Shown: one piece after another, positions 26,957 through 36,158 of the stretch
Numbering within the stretch: the stretch's first letter is position 1
Layout of the letters: the number at the start of each line of letters is the position of its first letter
Assembly: GCF_024707545.1 (NCBI RefSeq)
Contig: NZ_CP062229.1
Span: 1,488,001-1,552,000, forward strand
From: Mesorhizobium onobrychidis
GTDB lineage: Bacteria > Pseudomonadota > Alphaproteobacteria > Rhizobiales > Rhizobiaceae
Direction: 5' to 3'
Length of the DNA stretch: 64,000 nt
The notes under the pieces: generated by a model
Databases searched by the model: none
Told to the model about the DNA's origin: nothing
Seen by the model: only the letters and a program-made list of their open reading frames with translations
Made by a program: the position numbers and the translations under genes

Positions 26957-27814
26957 ATGAAGCCCACGCTCGACAGCGATCTGCTGCGCACCTTCGTCGC
27001 GGTTGCCGACACCGGCAATTTCACCAAGGCAGCGGAGCAGGCCGGCCGTACCCAATCGGCGGTTTCGATGCAGATGAAGAAGCTCGAAGATGTGGTCGGC
27101 GACAGCCTGTTCGAGCGTGGCTCGCGTGGTGTGGCGCTGACGCGCCGCGGCGGCGAACTCATCGTCAACGCCCGCCGGATCGTATCGCTGCTGGACGAGA
27201 CGGCGGCATCGATGGTCGCGGCGCCGCTTGGCGGGCCGGTGCGCATCGGCATCCCGGAGGAATATGGCCACGCGATCCTGTCGCGCGCGCTCGGCGCCTT
27301 TGCCAAGCGCCATCCTCAGGTCGACATCACCGTCCGCTACGCGCATTCCGGTGCGCAGATCGCGGCGCTCGCCGCCGGCGAACTCGATCTGGCGGTGGTG
27401 TTCGAATGGCAGGATCTCTCCGGCGGTGAGGTGCTGATGCATGACCCGACCGTGTGGGTGACGTCGGAGCTGCATCACATGCATGAGGAGCGGCCGGTGC
27501 CGATCGCACTCTACAACCGTGCCGGCTGGTGCAAGGATTTCGCGATCAAGTCGCTGGAGCAGCGCGGCCTCGCCTATCGTGTCGCTTATACCAGCGACAC
27601 CAATGGCGGCCTGCGGCTCGCCGTCACCTCCGGGCTGGCGATCGCGCCGATCTCGCGCAGCAACATCCCGGCCGGCTGCCGCGAACTTACGGCCGCCGAT
27701 GGGTTCGGCGACATCGATTCCTCGAACGTGGTGCTGCGCCGCAATCCGAACGCTTCCGGCGAGGCCATCGACGGCATGGAGGAGGCGATCCGCGAGGCGT
27801 TCACCAACCGCTAG
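26957..27814 (+). CDS. LysR-family transcriptional regulator
   Basis: 285-aa regulator with HTH residues 6-65 (RTFVAVADTGNFTKAAEQAG then SAVSMQMKKLEDVVG) and a LysR substrate-binding domain. The start ATG at 26957 gives the standard N-terminus; the long upstream extension is not conserved-looking. Probable regulator of the divergent DMT transporter. Its TAG stop coincides with the start of a family C repeat. Confidence 0.92.
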   Translation: MKPTLDSDLLRTFVAVADTGNFTKAAEQAGRTQSAVSMQMKKLEDVVGDSLFERGSRGVALTRRGGELIVNARRIVSLLDETAASMVAAPLGGPVRIGIPEEYGHAILSRALGAFAKRHPQVDITVRYAHSGAQIAALAAGELDLAVVFEWQDLSGGEVLMHDPTVWVTSELHHMHEERPVPIALYNRAGWCKDFAIKSLEQRGLAYRVAYTSDTNGGLRLAVTSGLAIAPISRSNIPAGCRELTAADGFGDIDSSNVVLRRNPNASGEAIDGMEEAIREAFTNR

Positions 27815-27910
27815 AGCATCGGACTAAAGTGGGTACCGGTTTTGGGAAAATCCGATGCTCAAACAAAAGATAGAGCGCGGCACGGTTCGACTTGATAGTC
27901 CGCCGCTCTA
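27812..27910. repeat. Palindromic repeat, family C copy 2
   Basis: Starts TAGAGCATCGG on the LysR stop codon; stem GAGCATCGGA/TCCGATGCTC (10 bp), then a second part ending CCGCCGCTCTA. Matches the element at 10903-10995 along its whole length with scattered changes. Confidence 0.85.
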
Positions 27911-28012
27911 GGATTCAGACTCAATCGGTTGGCTGCCGCCGATGACCGAGATGGGTGGAACACTGCAGTTCGGTCCATTGGATTAGGAATTACAGTTGTT
28001 GCTGCCTCGCAC

Positions 28013-29062
28013 TTATGAAAGCAGATCGCGGCAGCCGAGATCGTCAACCGCCAGCATGATGCGCTCGAGGTTGTTCCACCAGACCCGCGGGGGAATGTTG
28101 TTCATGGCCTGCGCCACGGGTCTTGTGATTAGCCAAAGCGCTGACAGGCGATAATCGTCGCCCAGCGCCTGGCGGTCATAGCCGCTCACGCCACGTGTCA
28201 AGAGTTCCGCATGGTAGAGGTCCAGCAGCGGTCGCTCCATCCGTCGCCGGCGATCGGGATACCAAAGCATGGCCATCATATAGGCGAGGTCCATCGTCGC
28301 TGTGCCGATGTGCCAACTTTCCCAATCAATAAACCGGACGCCCTCCCTGTTTACCGGCCGCGGCAAGAAGCAGTTCCACCAATGCGCATCGCCATGAATG
28401 ACGGTAAGATTGCGACGGGTGCGTCCGAGCAGAAGGGGCGTTTGCTCGATCAATCGTTCGTAGAGATCGCGCCTCTCGCGAGGCATGAACTCGCCGAAGC
28501 GATCGGTGGAGCACTCGAACCGCTCCGCGAAACCTCCCAAGTGTCGCTCCCACGAAGTTGCGTCGCCCACTGAAACGCCTAGACGTGGATGATCCCACCA
28601 AGCAGCGTGGAAGCGCGCCCATGCCTGCACAATGCTTTCGCATTGCTCCAATGAGGGCGGCAGCGGCCAGGCAGTGGCGATGAAATGCGAATCCGTAAGG
28701 TCTTCAAGCAGAAGATGCCACGCAGTCCCGCCCGCAGCGTCGATGGCCTCAAAACAGTGTGGCACTACGCGTGCTGGGAGGGCGGGGGCGATGTCACGGT
28801 AGAACGCGATCTCGCGATCATTCGTGTTTGACGGATGACCGGCGCTGTCGAGATGTCCCATCTTTAAAATCACGGAACTCGGCGCGTCTCCGGCCGGACC
28901 CTCGTAATCCAGGTGCAGCCGTAATGTGTGGGAACGTAGCTTCTTTAGCGAGCTCATCACCACGACGTTCGAAACGCACACTGTACCCACTGCGCCGGAT
29001 CGGCGAAGCGCTTTGGTGAGATGCTCGGCGTCTGCTGGTCTGGGCAGGGGATCCGTTGTCAT
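28013..29062 (-). CDS. Phosphotransferase (APH/ecdysteroid-kinase-like)
   Basis: 349-aa protein-kinase-like small-molecule kinase. The catalytic loop is HGDAHWWN and the metal-binding segment is IDWESWHIG; the nucleotide-binding lysine lies in SVILKMGH. ATG 29062 is chosen because it overlaps the stop of an upstream short reading frame in an ATGA arrangement. The family phosphorylates aminoglycosides, macrolides, choline, ecdysteroid and others; substrate cannot be assigned. Located in an accessory region with decayed genes. Confidence 0.85.
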   Translation of the reverse strand: MTTDPLPRPADAEHLTKALRRSGAVGTVCVSNVVVMSSLKKLRSHTLRLHLDYEGPAGDAPSSVILKMGHLDSAGHPSNTNDREIAFYRDIAPALPARVVPHCFEAIDAAGGTAWHLLLEDLTDSHFIATAWPLPPSLEQCESIVQAWARFHAAWWDHPRLGVSVGDATSWERHLGGFAERFECSTDRFGEFMPRERRDLYERLIEQTPLLLGRTRRNLTVIHGDAHWWNCFLPRPVNREGVRFIDWESWHIGTATMDLAYMMAMLWYPDRRRRMERPLLDLYHAELLTRGVSGYDRQALGDDYRLSALWLITRPVAQAMNNIPPRVWWNNLERIMLAVDDLGCRDLLS

Positions 29063-29376
29063 AACCGAACCGTACCGACACGGGTTTTCGACAGTGTGTC
29101 GTAGCAGATGTGCAGCCGCCATGTTCCCTTTGAGTCAGGTTTTCCCTTCAACGTCTCCAGAAGAAGGACGTGGAAGGGTGGAATCTTGTCGTCTGAGCCG
29201 ACTAACGGAATGTGTAGGTAGCGCCAGGAGCGGACGCTGGGCTCCGATGTGGCGAACGTCTTGATTGGGCCGATTCCAGACTGACTGGTTCTGGAGGCGA
29301 TCATGGGATAGCTGCCGTTCGCCGGGTCCGATTCCGCTGTCTCCTGGCCGATCTGGAGCTTCAGCACGGGTCGCAA
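29059..29376 (-). CDS. Unassigned reading frame coupled to the phosphotransferase
   Basis: Up to 105 aa from a TTG start, not recognised. Its stop overlaps the phosphotransferase start (ATGA), which argues that it is real coding sequence or the 3' remnant of a real gene. It lacks a good ribosome binding site and lies 84 bp downstream of a truncated transporter gene on the same strand, with stops between. A decayed fragment is as likely as an intact gene. Confidence 0.3.
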   Translation of the reverse strand: MRPVLKLQIGQETAESDPANGSYPMIASRTSQSGIGPIKTFATSEPSVRSWRYLHIPLVGSDDKIPPFHVLLLETLKGKPDSKGTWRLHICYDTLSKTRVGTVRL

Positions 29377-29460
29377 GCGTCAGGTAACGGAAGCAGGTAT
29401 CTGCCCGCGCTAGAACGGGTCCGCCTCGTCCTCCCACGAACCAGCGCAAATTGCTCGATC

Positions 29461-29817
29461 TCATATTCGCTGCGCAGATGATCGCCCCAGGAGAACCAAC
29501 GCCGTCATCACCGTTGCGGTGCTCACCAGGAAGCTCGCATTGGTGACCGAGGTATCGAGGTAGGAGACCTGCTGGACAGTGATCGAAATCGAAAACAGAA
29601 CGCTGATTTTGATGAGGCTCATCCAATAGCCGGGTCCGAATTTCCTTCCCCATTCGAGCATCGTCAGCGGCGCGACCATGAGCCCTGCGATCAGGCAGCG
29701 CATGCCCACGGCGCTGAGCGGATCGAGATGATCCAGAACGGTCTTCTGCGCGACATTACCGAAACCCCAAAAGGCAGCAGCCAGCAGCAGCAGACAGTTG
29801 GCCTGCACCTTCGACAT
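29461..29817 (-). pseudogene. Truncated DMT/EamA transporter (N-terminal part only)
   Basis: Starts normally at ATG 29817 with SKVQANCLLLLAAAFWGFG, and continues through the first EamA repeat up to SFLVSTATVMTALVLLG. It then ends after about 118 residues with GRSSAQRI where family members run to about 290-300. The second repeat is not found downstream, so this is a deletion remnant. Confidence 0.75.
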
Positions 29818-29865
29818 ATCAATGTCTCGATAAAGCTTGCGCCGCAAAGGGCGGAACGCTGGTTG

Positions 29866-30174
29866 CTAGCGGGCGGCGAGCTTGTCCCACCGTTTGCAAT
29901 ACAGGCGGACGCCGACGGGCCCGATCTCATAGCCGGCGTCGTTCAACTGGAGCTTCATCTCCTCGAAATGCCGCTTTGAGCCGCTGACGATCGATTCAGG
30001 CGTGTAGTCCCAGCCGTTGCGGGCGGCATTGGCCAGGATGTCGGCATAGAGGCGCATGCTCGCGATTTTCACATCCGATTCCAGCGCCTGCCTGCATCCT
30101 CTTGCGAACGACGGCGACTGCGCGGCGGAAAAACTCACCATCGTGCATGCCAGCACTACGGAAACAGGACGCAT
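29866..30174 (-). CDS. Small secreted hypothetical protein
   Basis: 102 aa with a signal peptide (VVLACTMVSFSAAQSPSFA). The mature part has two cysteines, one just after the signal peptide and one near the C-terminus (LYCKRW), possibly a disulfide. It is divergent from the LuxR-HTH gene with about 130 bp between the starts. No family recognised. Confidence 0.6.
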   Translation of the reverse strand: MRPVSVVLACTMVSFSAAQSPSFARGCRQALESDVKIASMRLYADILANAARNGWDYTPESIVSGSKRHFEEMKLQLNDAGYEIGPVGVRLYCKRWDKLAAR

Positions 30175-30303
30175 GGAAACCTCCCCTGATTGCAGCTTGT
30201 TGCTGCAAGCGATCTTGCAACGCGTGCGCCTGCGGCGTGATCGGGCAGATGCAGTATTCGACCTCCTGCATTTGTAGTATTCTGTCCTGGGACGGGTTCC
30301 ACC

Positions 30304-31734
30304 ATGACGCTCAATGACGCTTCGAAAGCGCAGACGCTCGATGCCTTGTCGGGTCGCGAGCGCGCGGTCGCGGAAAAATTCGCAACCGGCATGACCTATC
30401 GCGAAATCGGCAATGCACTTTTCATTGCCCCAACCACTGTTCGCACCCACCTTGCGGCCATCTACGAAAAACTTGGCGTGCGCACCAAGATCGGGCTCGC
30501 GGCGTATTTTGCCGGCGCTTCCGGCGCTAGCAACGGCTCGGACCAGCACGTCGAGATCGGCCATCAAAGCGGAAAACCGCGGCTGGCGGTGATGCCGGTC
30601 AAGGGTCAGTTCGGCAAAACAAAGACCGACGCGGATGCATTGACGCGCGCGTTGACCGCAGAGCTCGGCCGCTTCTCCCAAATCGGAATCGTCGCAGCGG
30701 CCACAATGTTCGCGCTCGCGAAGCGGCATCTCACTGTCAAGGAAATCGGCAGGACCACGGGAGCCAACTATGTCCTGGAAGTCGCGGTCCATCGCCAGGA
30801 CAAGGCCACGCACGCCTTCGCGCATCTCGTGGACGCCCAGGAGGAAGTCGAGGTCTGGAGCGCAAGATACGATCTCGCCCAGACGTCATCGCATGACGAA
30901 TTGACAGGCGTGATCAGCGGAAACCTGTTCCAGGTGTTGATGAAGCATGCGGCAGGCCCGCCCGCCCTCGAGGAAGCAGTTCAGCGCCGCAAGCTCTATC
31001 TGAAGGCATTTTACCACGTCGAACGGCCGACGGCGAAAGGCATGGTCGTAGCGCGGCGTCTTTGTGAAAGGCTCCTCGCCGCCGAGCCAGACCATGCCTT
31101 GATAAGAGAGACTCTTGCCTGGGTCGACTTCCACTCCTGCTTCAACGGATGGTCCAGTGACCCCATCCAGGCCTTTCGCCGGGCTGGTGATGAGGCGCGG
31201 GCCGGACTTCGTTGCGATGACCGGGAAGCATGTCTGCTCAGTGCTCTCGGATTGGCCGAGACTTATCTCGGAAACTTGCAGACGGGCCTTGGCTGCCTGC
31301 GGCGGGCCATCGCACTCAATCCGAACGATGCAGAGTGCCGTACCTGGCTGGGAATCGGGCTGACTTACGCCGGAGATCTCGAAGGTGCACAGGCAGCTTT
31401 CGCGCGGGCCAACCTTCTCAGTCCGGATTATCATCCGATCTTTCTGTTCAGGGGCGATGCCGAATACGCCGCGGGGAACTATGACGCCGCGACTGCCTCG
31501 TTTGATCGATTTCTGATGGTCCTGCCTGAATACCACTGGGCACGGCTCCTGCGGGCAGCATCCTACGTCGGGATAGGCGATCTCAAGTCTGCGCGGAAAG
31601 ACGTGTCGTTCGTCTCGCGCGAGTCGCCCACGTTGACCGGCAAGCATGTCGATCAATTGCAGCAGGCGCGCGGTCCGGAGTTCAGGAATAAACTGTTGTC
31701 ACGCCTCAGCGCCGCAGGACTGCCGTGGAAGTGA
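30304..31734 (+). CDS. LuxR-type HTH / TolB-like / TPR regulator
   Basis: 476-aa cytosolic protein with an unusual order. Residues 15-70 form a LuxR (GerE) HTH, with LSGRERAVAEKFATGMTYRE and TTVRTHLAAIYEKLGV. Residues about 90-205 resemble the TolB/FlgO-like domain found after the winged helix in CadC-type regulators. Residues about 235-440 are TPR repeats (GLGCLRRAIALNPNDAECRT and similar). The LuxR HTH is normally C-terminal; here it is N-terminal and replaces the OmpR-type HTH of CadC-like TPR proteins. Target unknown; the divergent small secreted protein is a candidate. Confidence 0.8.
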   Translation: MTLNDASKAQTLDALSGRERAVAEKFATGMTYREIGNALFIAPTTVRTHLAAIYEKLGVRTKIGLAAYFAGASGASNGSDQHVEIGHQSGKPRLAVMPVKGQFGKTKTDADALTRALTAELGRFSQIGIVAAATMFALAKRHLTVKEIGRTTGANYVLEVAVHRQDKATHAFAHLVDAQEEVEVWSARYDLAQTSSHDELTGVISGNLFQVLMKHAAGPPALEEAVQRRKLYLKAFYHVERPTAKGMVVARRLCERLLAAEPDHALIRETLAWVDFHSCFNGWSSDPIQAFRRAGDEARAGLRCDDREACLLSALGLAETYLGNLQTGLGCLRRAIALNPNDAECRTWLGIGLTYAGDLEGAQAAFARANLLSPDYHPIFLFRGDAEYAAGNYDAATASFDRFLMVLPEYHWARLLRAASYVGIGDLKSARKDVSFVSRESPTLTGKHVDQLQQARGPEFRNKLLSRLSAAGLPWK

Positions 31735-31990
31735 CTCATCGAGGATGACATCTGGCGCATAAGGTCCGGTTCCGGGTCAACTTGCGTCGTGGCGGGCTCC
31801 AACCCGAACGGCGGGAACGGGTCATGGTTTCCCCTTCAACCTCTCCGATGGAACGGCAGAAAAGGGTCGAATTCGGTCGTTCAGAGTGATTGGGGTTTGA
31901 CCCTGGAGCATATCGCCCAAAAGTGTGCAGCCCGGCGATGGCGGCCACCTGGATCCGCGCACGGCGATCTTCCTGATATAGAGGACGGCT

Positions 31991-34639
31991 TTATTTCAGC
32001 TCCAGCAGCCGCTCCAGATAGCTGCGCTCGATGTCGGGGCTGAGCGCGTTGCCGAGCCGCTTGCGGATCGCTTCGAGGATCTGGCGGGCGCGCTGCACGT
32101 CGATTTCGTCCGGGACCTTCACCGAATCGCCGAAATCGGGACCTTCGGTAGCGCGCGGCCGGCCGAGCGGATCGCGGTCGGCGTTCTGCTGGCGGCCGCC
32201 CCGCTCGCCTTCGCCCTCGTCGCCCTGCATGGCCTGCAATTGCTTCATCATGTCCTTGGCGCCCTTGCGCAACGCTTCCAGCGCGCGGCCCTGGTGACCG
32301 ACGGCCTGGTCGCCATCGCTGTCGCCAAGCGCCTGTTCGGCGTTGCCCATGGATTTGCCGGCCTCGCCAAACCCTTCGTTGGGCTCGAGACCCATGCCTT
32401 CGAGGCCTTTTCTCAACTGGTCGAGGTCGCCTTGCAGCTTGCCCTGGCCTTCCTGCAACTGCTTCAGCGCGTCGGCGAATTCCTGCGGCGTCATCGGCTT
32501 CGGCCGGCCGAGCGGATCGCGGTCTTCACCTGGGCCGGGCTGCTCGCCCTGTTCGCCCATTTGGCCCTGCTCACCGTTCTCGCCGAGCTGCTCGTCGCGA
32601 TTCTGCCCGCGCTGTTGCTGGCCGCGCTGCATCTGGTCCATGCGGAAGGTCTCGTTCATCATCTCCTGCTGGCGCCGCATGATCTCGCCGAGCTTGTCCA
32701 TCTGCTGGCGCATTTCGCTGTTTTGCTGACCGCCCTGCTGCTGACGTCCGGCCTGCAGGTTGTTCATCATGTCCTGCAGTTGCGAAAGCAATTGCTGCGC
32801 GCTGTCGCGGTCGCCTGATTTCGCCAGGTTTTCGATCTGGTCCATCATGCGTTCGATGTCGCTCTGGCGCAGTTCCTGGCCGTTCTGCTGCATCTGCGGC
32901 GCGTTCGGATTCTGCTGTGCACGCTGGGCGAATTCCTGCAGGAACTGGTTCATCGCCTCGCGGAGTTCCTTCATCGCCTTGTCGATTTCCTCGTCGCTGG
33001 CGCCATTCTTGATCGCGTCCTGCAGCGCCTGCTGCGCCTGGCGCAGCCGCCGCTCGGCCTCCGAAAGATTGCCTTCCTCGATGCCGAGCGCGATCTCCCA
33101 CAGATAGGCGACCTCGTCGCGCAACTTGTCGTCGCTGTCGGCTATCTTCAACCGGGTGCGGGCGCTCATGATGGCGAGGTAGTGCGCCATGTTTTCGAAC
33201 GTGTCTTCAGGCCTGAGCGTGATCGCATCCATCAGGTCGAGCACGCGGCTCTTGGCGTTGGCGTCGAGCGCCAGCACGCGACGCTGCTCGATCACGGCCC
33301 TCGCCAGCGGGTTGGAGAAAGGCCGCTCCGGCATCACCAGCGTCTTGGTTTCGCTGGTTGCCGCATGTCCGGCGTCGTCGGTGGCGACAAGCGTGAGCTT
33401 GATGTTGCCGCCGGCCCAGACATGCTCGGTCAAGTCCTTCGTGGTCTTGGCGGCATTCCCCTTGGCGCCGCGGCGCGGCAGCGTCAGCGGCATTTCGGGC
33501 GGGCCATAGAGCGGATGCGCATTCGGCGCCGGTGGGTCGGCCAATTCGAAATCCGCCTTGGCGGAGGCCGCACCATAGTCGTCGTCGATCTGGTAGTTGA
33601 GTTCGAAGGAGCCATTGACGGCGCGTTTCGGCTCGCCGACGAAGCGGATCTGCGGCGGCTTGTCAGGGATCACCGCGAAGGCCCAGTTGCCGAGTTCGTC
33701 ATTGCCCGAGTTCAGCGTTAGCGTGCCGTTGGCCGTCAGCTTTCCGGTGAACTGGCGCACCGTGGAGGGCGTTGCGGTGGAGGGCGTTGCCGCCGCCGGC
33801 TTGGCCGCGTCGGCCTGCTGACCGGCCGGCTCGATGGTGCGGGCGTTGCCGTCGGCGTCGGCGTAGCTCAGCGTTTCCTCGCCGGAACCGCCGGTGACGC
33901 GCAGCGACACATCGCTGCCTTCCGGAACGGTGAAGGTGGACACAGCCTGATTGCCATTGTCGGCGAGGGCTGGGTTGGCGAGGGCTGGGGAAGTGAGGAA
34001 GACCGGCGGCCTGCCGGTGTAGGCCGGCGGCGTCACCCAGGCGTCGATGCGCGGCGGCACGGCGTCGCGCGCCGCGTGGGCACTGAACCCGTCTGCGATG
34101 CGGCCGCCCGACGGTCCGAAGGAGAAGGCAAAAGCGGTGACCAACAAAAGCGCCGCCACGGCGCGCAGCCCCCACGGGTCGCGCTCCGGCACCCGGGTGC
34201 GCGGCAGGTCGCCACCGAGGTCGCCGAGTTTTTCGGCCATGCGTTTCTGGTGCTCGCGCCACAGCGCTTGCGAAAAAATGCTTTCCCTGCCGCTCGGCCG
34301 GTCGGTCTGCACCAGCACCGGGCTGTGCAGCAACTGGTTGGCCGCCTCGATGCGCCGGTCGATCTCGGCGCTGGTCGGCACGCGGAAGAAACGCAGGGGA
34401 TAGAGTGCTGCAACGGCGGCGATGCTGAACACTGCCACGAGGCCGACGCGTGCAGTGTCGGGCAGCAGAAGGAAGAGGCCGAGCCACGAGACGCTGAGGA
34501 ACAGGCTGGCGACGATGACCAGCGGCAGCAGCAACGGCCAGCCACGCTCGACCGTCATCGAGACCCGCGTCGCCAGCCGGCTCAGGGCAAGGCGCCCGGC
34601 CAGGCTGCGATCGCTGGTGAAGGTGGGTCGTTGCGTCAT
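31991..34639 (-). CDS. TIGR02302-family membrane protein (DUF4175)
   Basis: 882-aa protein of a family found next to lysA in rhizobia. Two N-terminal membrane helices (LLLPLVIVASLFLSVSWLGL and VGLVAVFSIAAVAALYP) are followed by a third near residue 165, a periplasmic beta-rich domain, and a long low-complexity Gln/Met/Gly-rich stretch from about residue 560 to 810 that probably forms extended helices. Role unknown. In this window the usual TIGR02302-lysA adjacency is interrupted by about 2.4 kb. Confidence 0.88.
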   Translation of the reverse strand: MTQRPTFTSDRSLAGRLALSRLATRVSMTVERGWPLLLPLVIVASLFLSVSWLGLFLLLPDTARVGLVAVFSIAAVAALYPLRFFRVPTSAEIDRRIEAANQLLHSPVLVQTDRPSGRESIFSQALWREHQKRMAEKLGDLGGDLPRTRVPERDPWGLRAVAALLLVTAFAFSFGPSGGRIADGFSAHAARDAVPPRIDAWVTPPAYTGRPPVFLTSPALANPALADNGNQAVSTFTVPEGSDVSLRVTGGSGEETLSYADADGNARTIEPAGQQADAAKPAAATPSTATPSTVRQFTGKLTANGTLTLNSGNDELGNWAFAVIPDKPPQIRFVGEPKRAVNGSFELNYQIDDDYGAASAKADFELADPPAPNAHPLYGPPEMPLTLPRRGAKGNAAKTTKDLTEHVWAGGNIKLTLVATDDAGHAATSETKTLVMPERPFSNPLARAVIEQRRVLALDANAKSRVLDLMDAITLRPEDTFENMAHYLAIMSARTRLKIADSDDKLRDEVAYLWEIALGIEEGNLSEAERRLRQAQQALQDAIKNGASDEEIDKAMKELREAMNQFLQEFAQRAQQNPNAPQMQQNGQELRQSDIERMMDQIENLAKSGDRDSAQQLLSQLQDMMNNLQAGRQQQGGQQNSEMRQQMDKLGEIMRRQQEMMNETFRMDQMQRGQQQRGQNRDEQLGENGEQGQMGEQGEQPGPGEDRDPLGRPKPMTPQEFADALKQLQEGQGKLQGDLDQLRKGLEGMGLEPNEGFGEAGKSMGNAEQALGDSDGDQAVGHQGRALEALRKGAKDMMKQLQAMQGDEGEGERGGRQQNADRDPLGRPRATEGPDFGDSVKVPDEIDVQRARQILEAIRKRLGNALSPDIERSYLERLLELK

Positions 34640-34812
34640 CGGCCCTTCCTGTTCGGGCGGGATAACCCGAACCTCACAAATCTATCGCACCGGCCCGAAA
34701 ATCGGATGCGAAGGACTCAAAGTCTTAGATGCACGTCGCTCCAAACATACCAAGAAACACGGCGAAGGCGAGGCAGTTCCCTAAAACGTGAACAGGACTA
34801 CCCCTACTATCG

Positions 34813-35754
34813 TCAGAATTTAGCCGGATTGGCGTTTGCACCGCAGACCAGCACGGCGACACGCTCGCCCGCAGCCGGCGCGTAGCGGCCGGACAGGATC
34901 GCCGCGAAGGTGGCGGCGCCACCCGGCTCGGAGATGATTCGCACCCGATCCCAAAGCGCCGCCTGCGCGGCGATGATCTCGTCGTCGCTGACCAATATGG
35001 AACGCTCGACGAAGGCTTCGGCGATTGGAAACATCATTTCGCCGACGCGCTTCGGCGCCAGCGAGTCGGCAGCGATGCCTTCCGCCGGGGCGTCGACGGG
35101 CCGGCCGGCCTCGAAGGCGCGATGAAGCGTCGGCGCACCCTCGGGCTCGACGGCGATGATCCTGATGCGTCCGGCAAACCAGGCGGCGATACCGCCGATC
35201 AGGCCGCCGCCACCAACGGCGACCAGCAGCGTGTCGAGATCAGGCAGGTCGGCCTCGATCTCGAGGCCGAGCGTGCCTTGGCCGACCAGCGTTTCCTCCT
35301 GGTTGAATGCGTGGATCTGCAGGGCACCGGACTTTTCCGCGAAACTCTCGCTGGCGGCCAGCGCCTCGGCATAGCGCGCGCCGCCGACGACCAGCTCGGC
35401 GCCGTAGCCGCGGATGCGTTCCAGCTTGGCCGGCGGGCTCACTTCGGGAACGAAAATTGTCGCCTTGTGGCCGAGCCGCATGGCGGCATAAGCGACCGCG
35501 GCACCATGATTGCCGCCGGATGCGGCGACGACGCCAGCCTTGGGAACCGGCCGCTCGAGAAGATTGGTGAAAGCGCCGCGCGCCTTGAACGAGCCGGAAT
35601 GCTGCAGGCATTCGAGCTTCAGGTCGACGCTAACAGGCGGACGGCCGAAATCGGCCATGTCGACGCGCAGCACCGGCGTGTGGCGCAGGAATGGCCGGAT
35701 GCGCGGTTCCATTGCGGCGATGCGTTCGCGTGTGATCCTATTGCCGTTCAGCAT
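34813..35754 (-). CDS. Threonine/serine dehydratase-like PLP enzyme
   Basis: 313-aa fold-type II PLP enzyme. The PLP lysine is in HSGSFKARGAF, and the phosphate-binding glycine loop is VAVGGGGLIGGIA. No C-terminal regulatory ACT domain is present, so it resembles catabolic threonine dehydratase or serine racemase. It is divergent from an ArsR-type regulator with only 50 bp between the starts, which suggests direct control. Confidence 0.9.
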   Translation of the reverse strand: MLNGNRITRERIAAMEPRIRPFLRHTPVLRVDMADFGRPPVSVDLKLECLQHSGSFKARGAFTNLLERPVPKAGVVAASGGNHGAAVAYAAMRLGHKATIFVPEVSPPAKLERIRGYGAELVVGGARYAEALAASESFAEKSGALQIHAFNQEETLVGQGTLGLEIEADLPDLDTLLVAVGGGGLIGGIAAWFAGRIRIIAVEPEGAPTLHRAFEAGRPVDAPAEGIAADSLAPKRVGEMMFPIAEAFVERSILVSDDEIIAAQAALWDRVRIISEPGGAATFAAILSGRYAPAAGERVAVLVCGANANPAKF

Positions 35755-35788
35755 GGCCTGCTCCCGAGGGTTGACATCAATTAGTAAC

Positions 35789-35804
35789 TTAGCAAAATGG
35801 CTAA
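35789..35804. promoter_or_regulatory. Putative ArsR operator (TTAGC-N6-GCTAA)
   Basis: Perfect 5-bp inverted repeat TTAGC/GCTAA separated by AAAATG, ending one base before the ArsR start codon. A TTGACA hexamer (35771-35776) lies just upstream. Its position fits autoregulation and control of the divergent dehydratase gene. Confidence 0.5.
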
Positions 35805-36107
35805 ATGCAAGAGGTTGATGTCTTCAAGGCGATTGCCAACGAGCGCAGGCTGCAAATCCTCGATTGGCTGAAGGATCCGCGCGCGCATTTCCCACGCCAA
35901 GCGGATGGCGATCTGGTCGAGGACGGCGTCTGCGCGCTGCTCATCGCCGAAAAGCTTGGCATCACCCAGGCGACGCTCAGCGCGCATATGCGGGTGCTGA
36001 CCCAGGCGGGCCTTCTGCGCAGCAAACGCATCAAGCAGTGGACATTCTATCGCCGCGACGAGGGCAGGATCGCCGAGACCAGAACGCTGATTCAGCACCG
36101 GCTGTAG
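35805..36107 (+). CDS. ArsR-family HTH regulator
   Basis: 100-aa winged-helix repressor. The recognition helix is ITQATLSAHMRVLTQAG and the wing is KQWTFYRRDE. The canonical metal-binding ELCVCDL of ArsR/SmtB is replaced by EDGVCALLIAEKL with one cysteine, so arsenic or cadmium sensing is unlikely and another ligand is expected. Divergent from the threonine dehydratase. Confidence 0.88.
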   Translation: MQEVDVFKAIANERRLQILDWLKDPRAHFPRQADGDLVEDGVCALLIAEKLGITQATLSAHMRVLTQAGLLRSKRIKQWTFYRRDEGRIAETRTLIQHRL

Positions 36108-36158
36108 CCGGTCGAGGTTGCGCTGACGGCGGAATGATCGCTCACCCCGCCGCCGTGC

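Noticed and set aside
31900..31950. A third copy of the family D palindrome
   Set aside because: Only a half-element (TATCGCCCAAAAGTGTGCAG) is visible and the second arm is missing.
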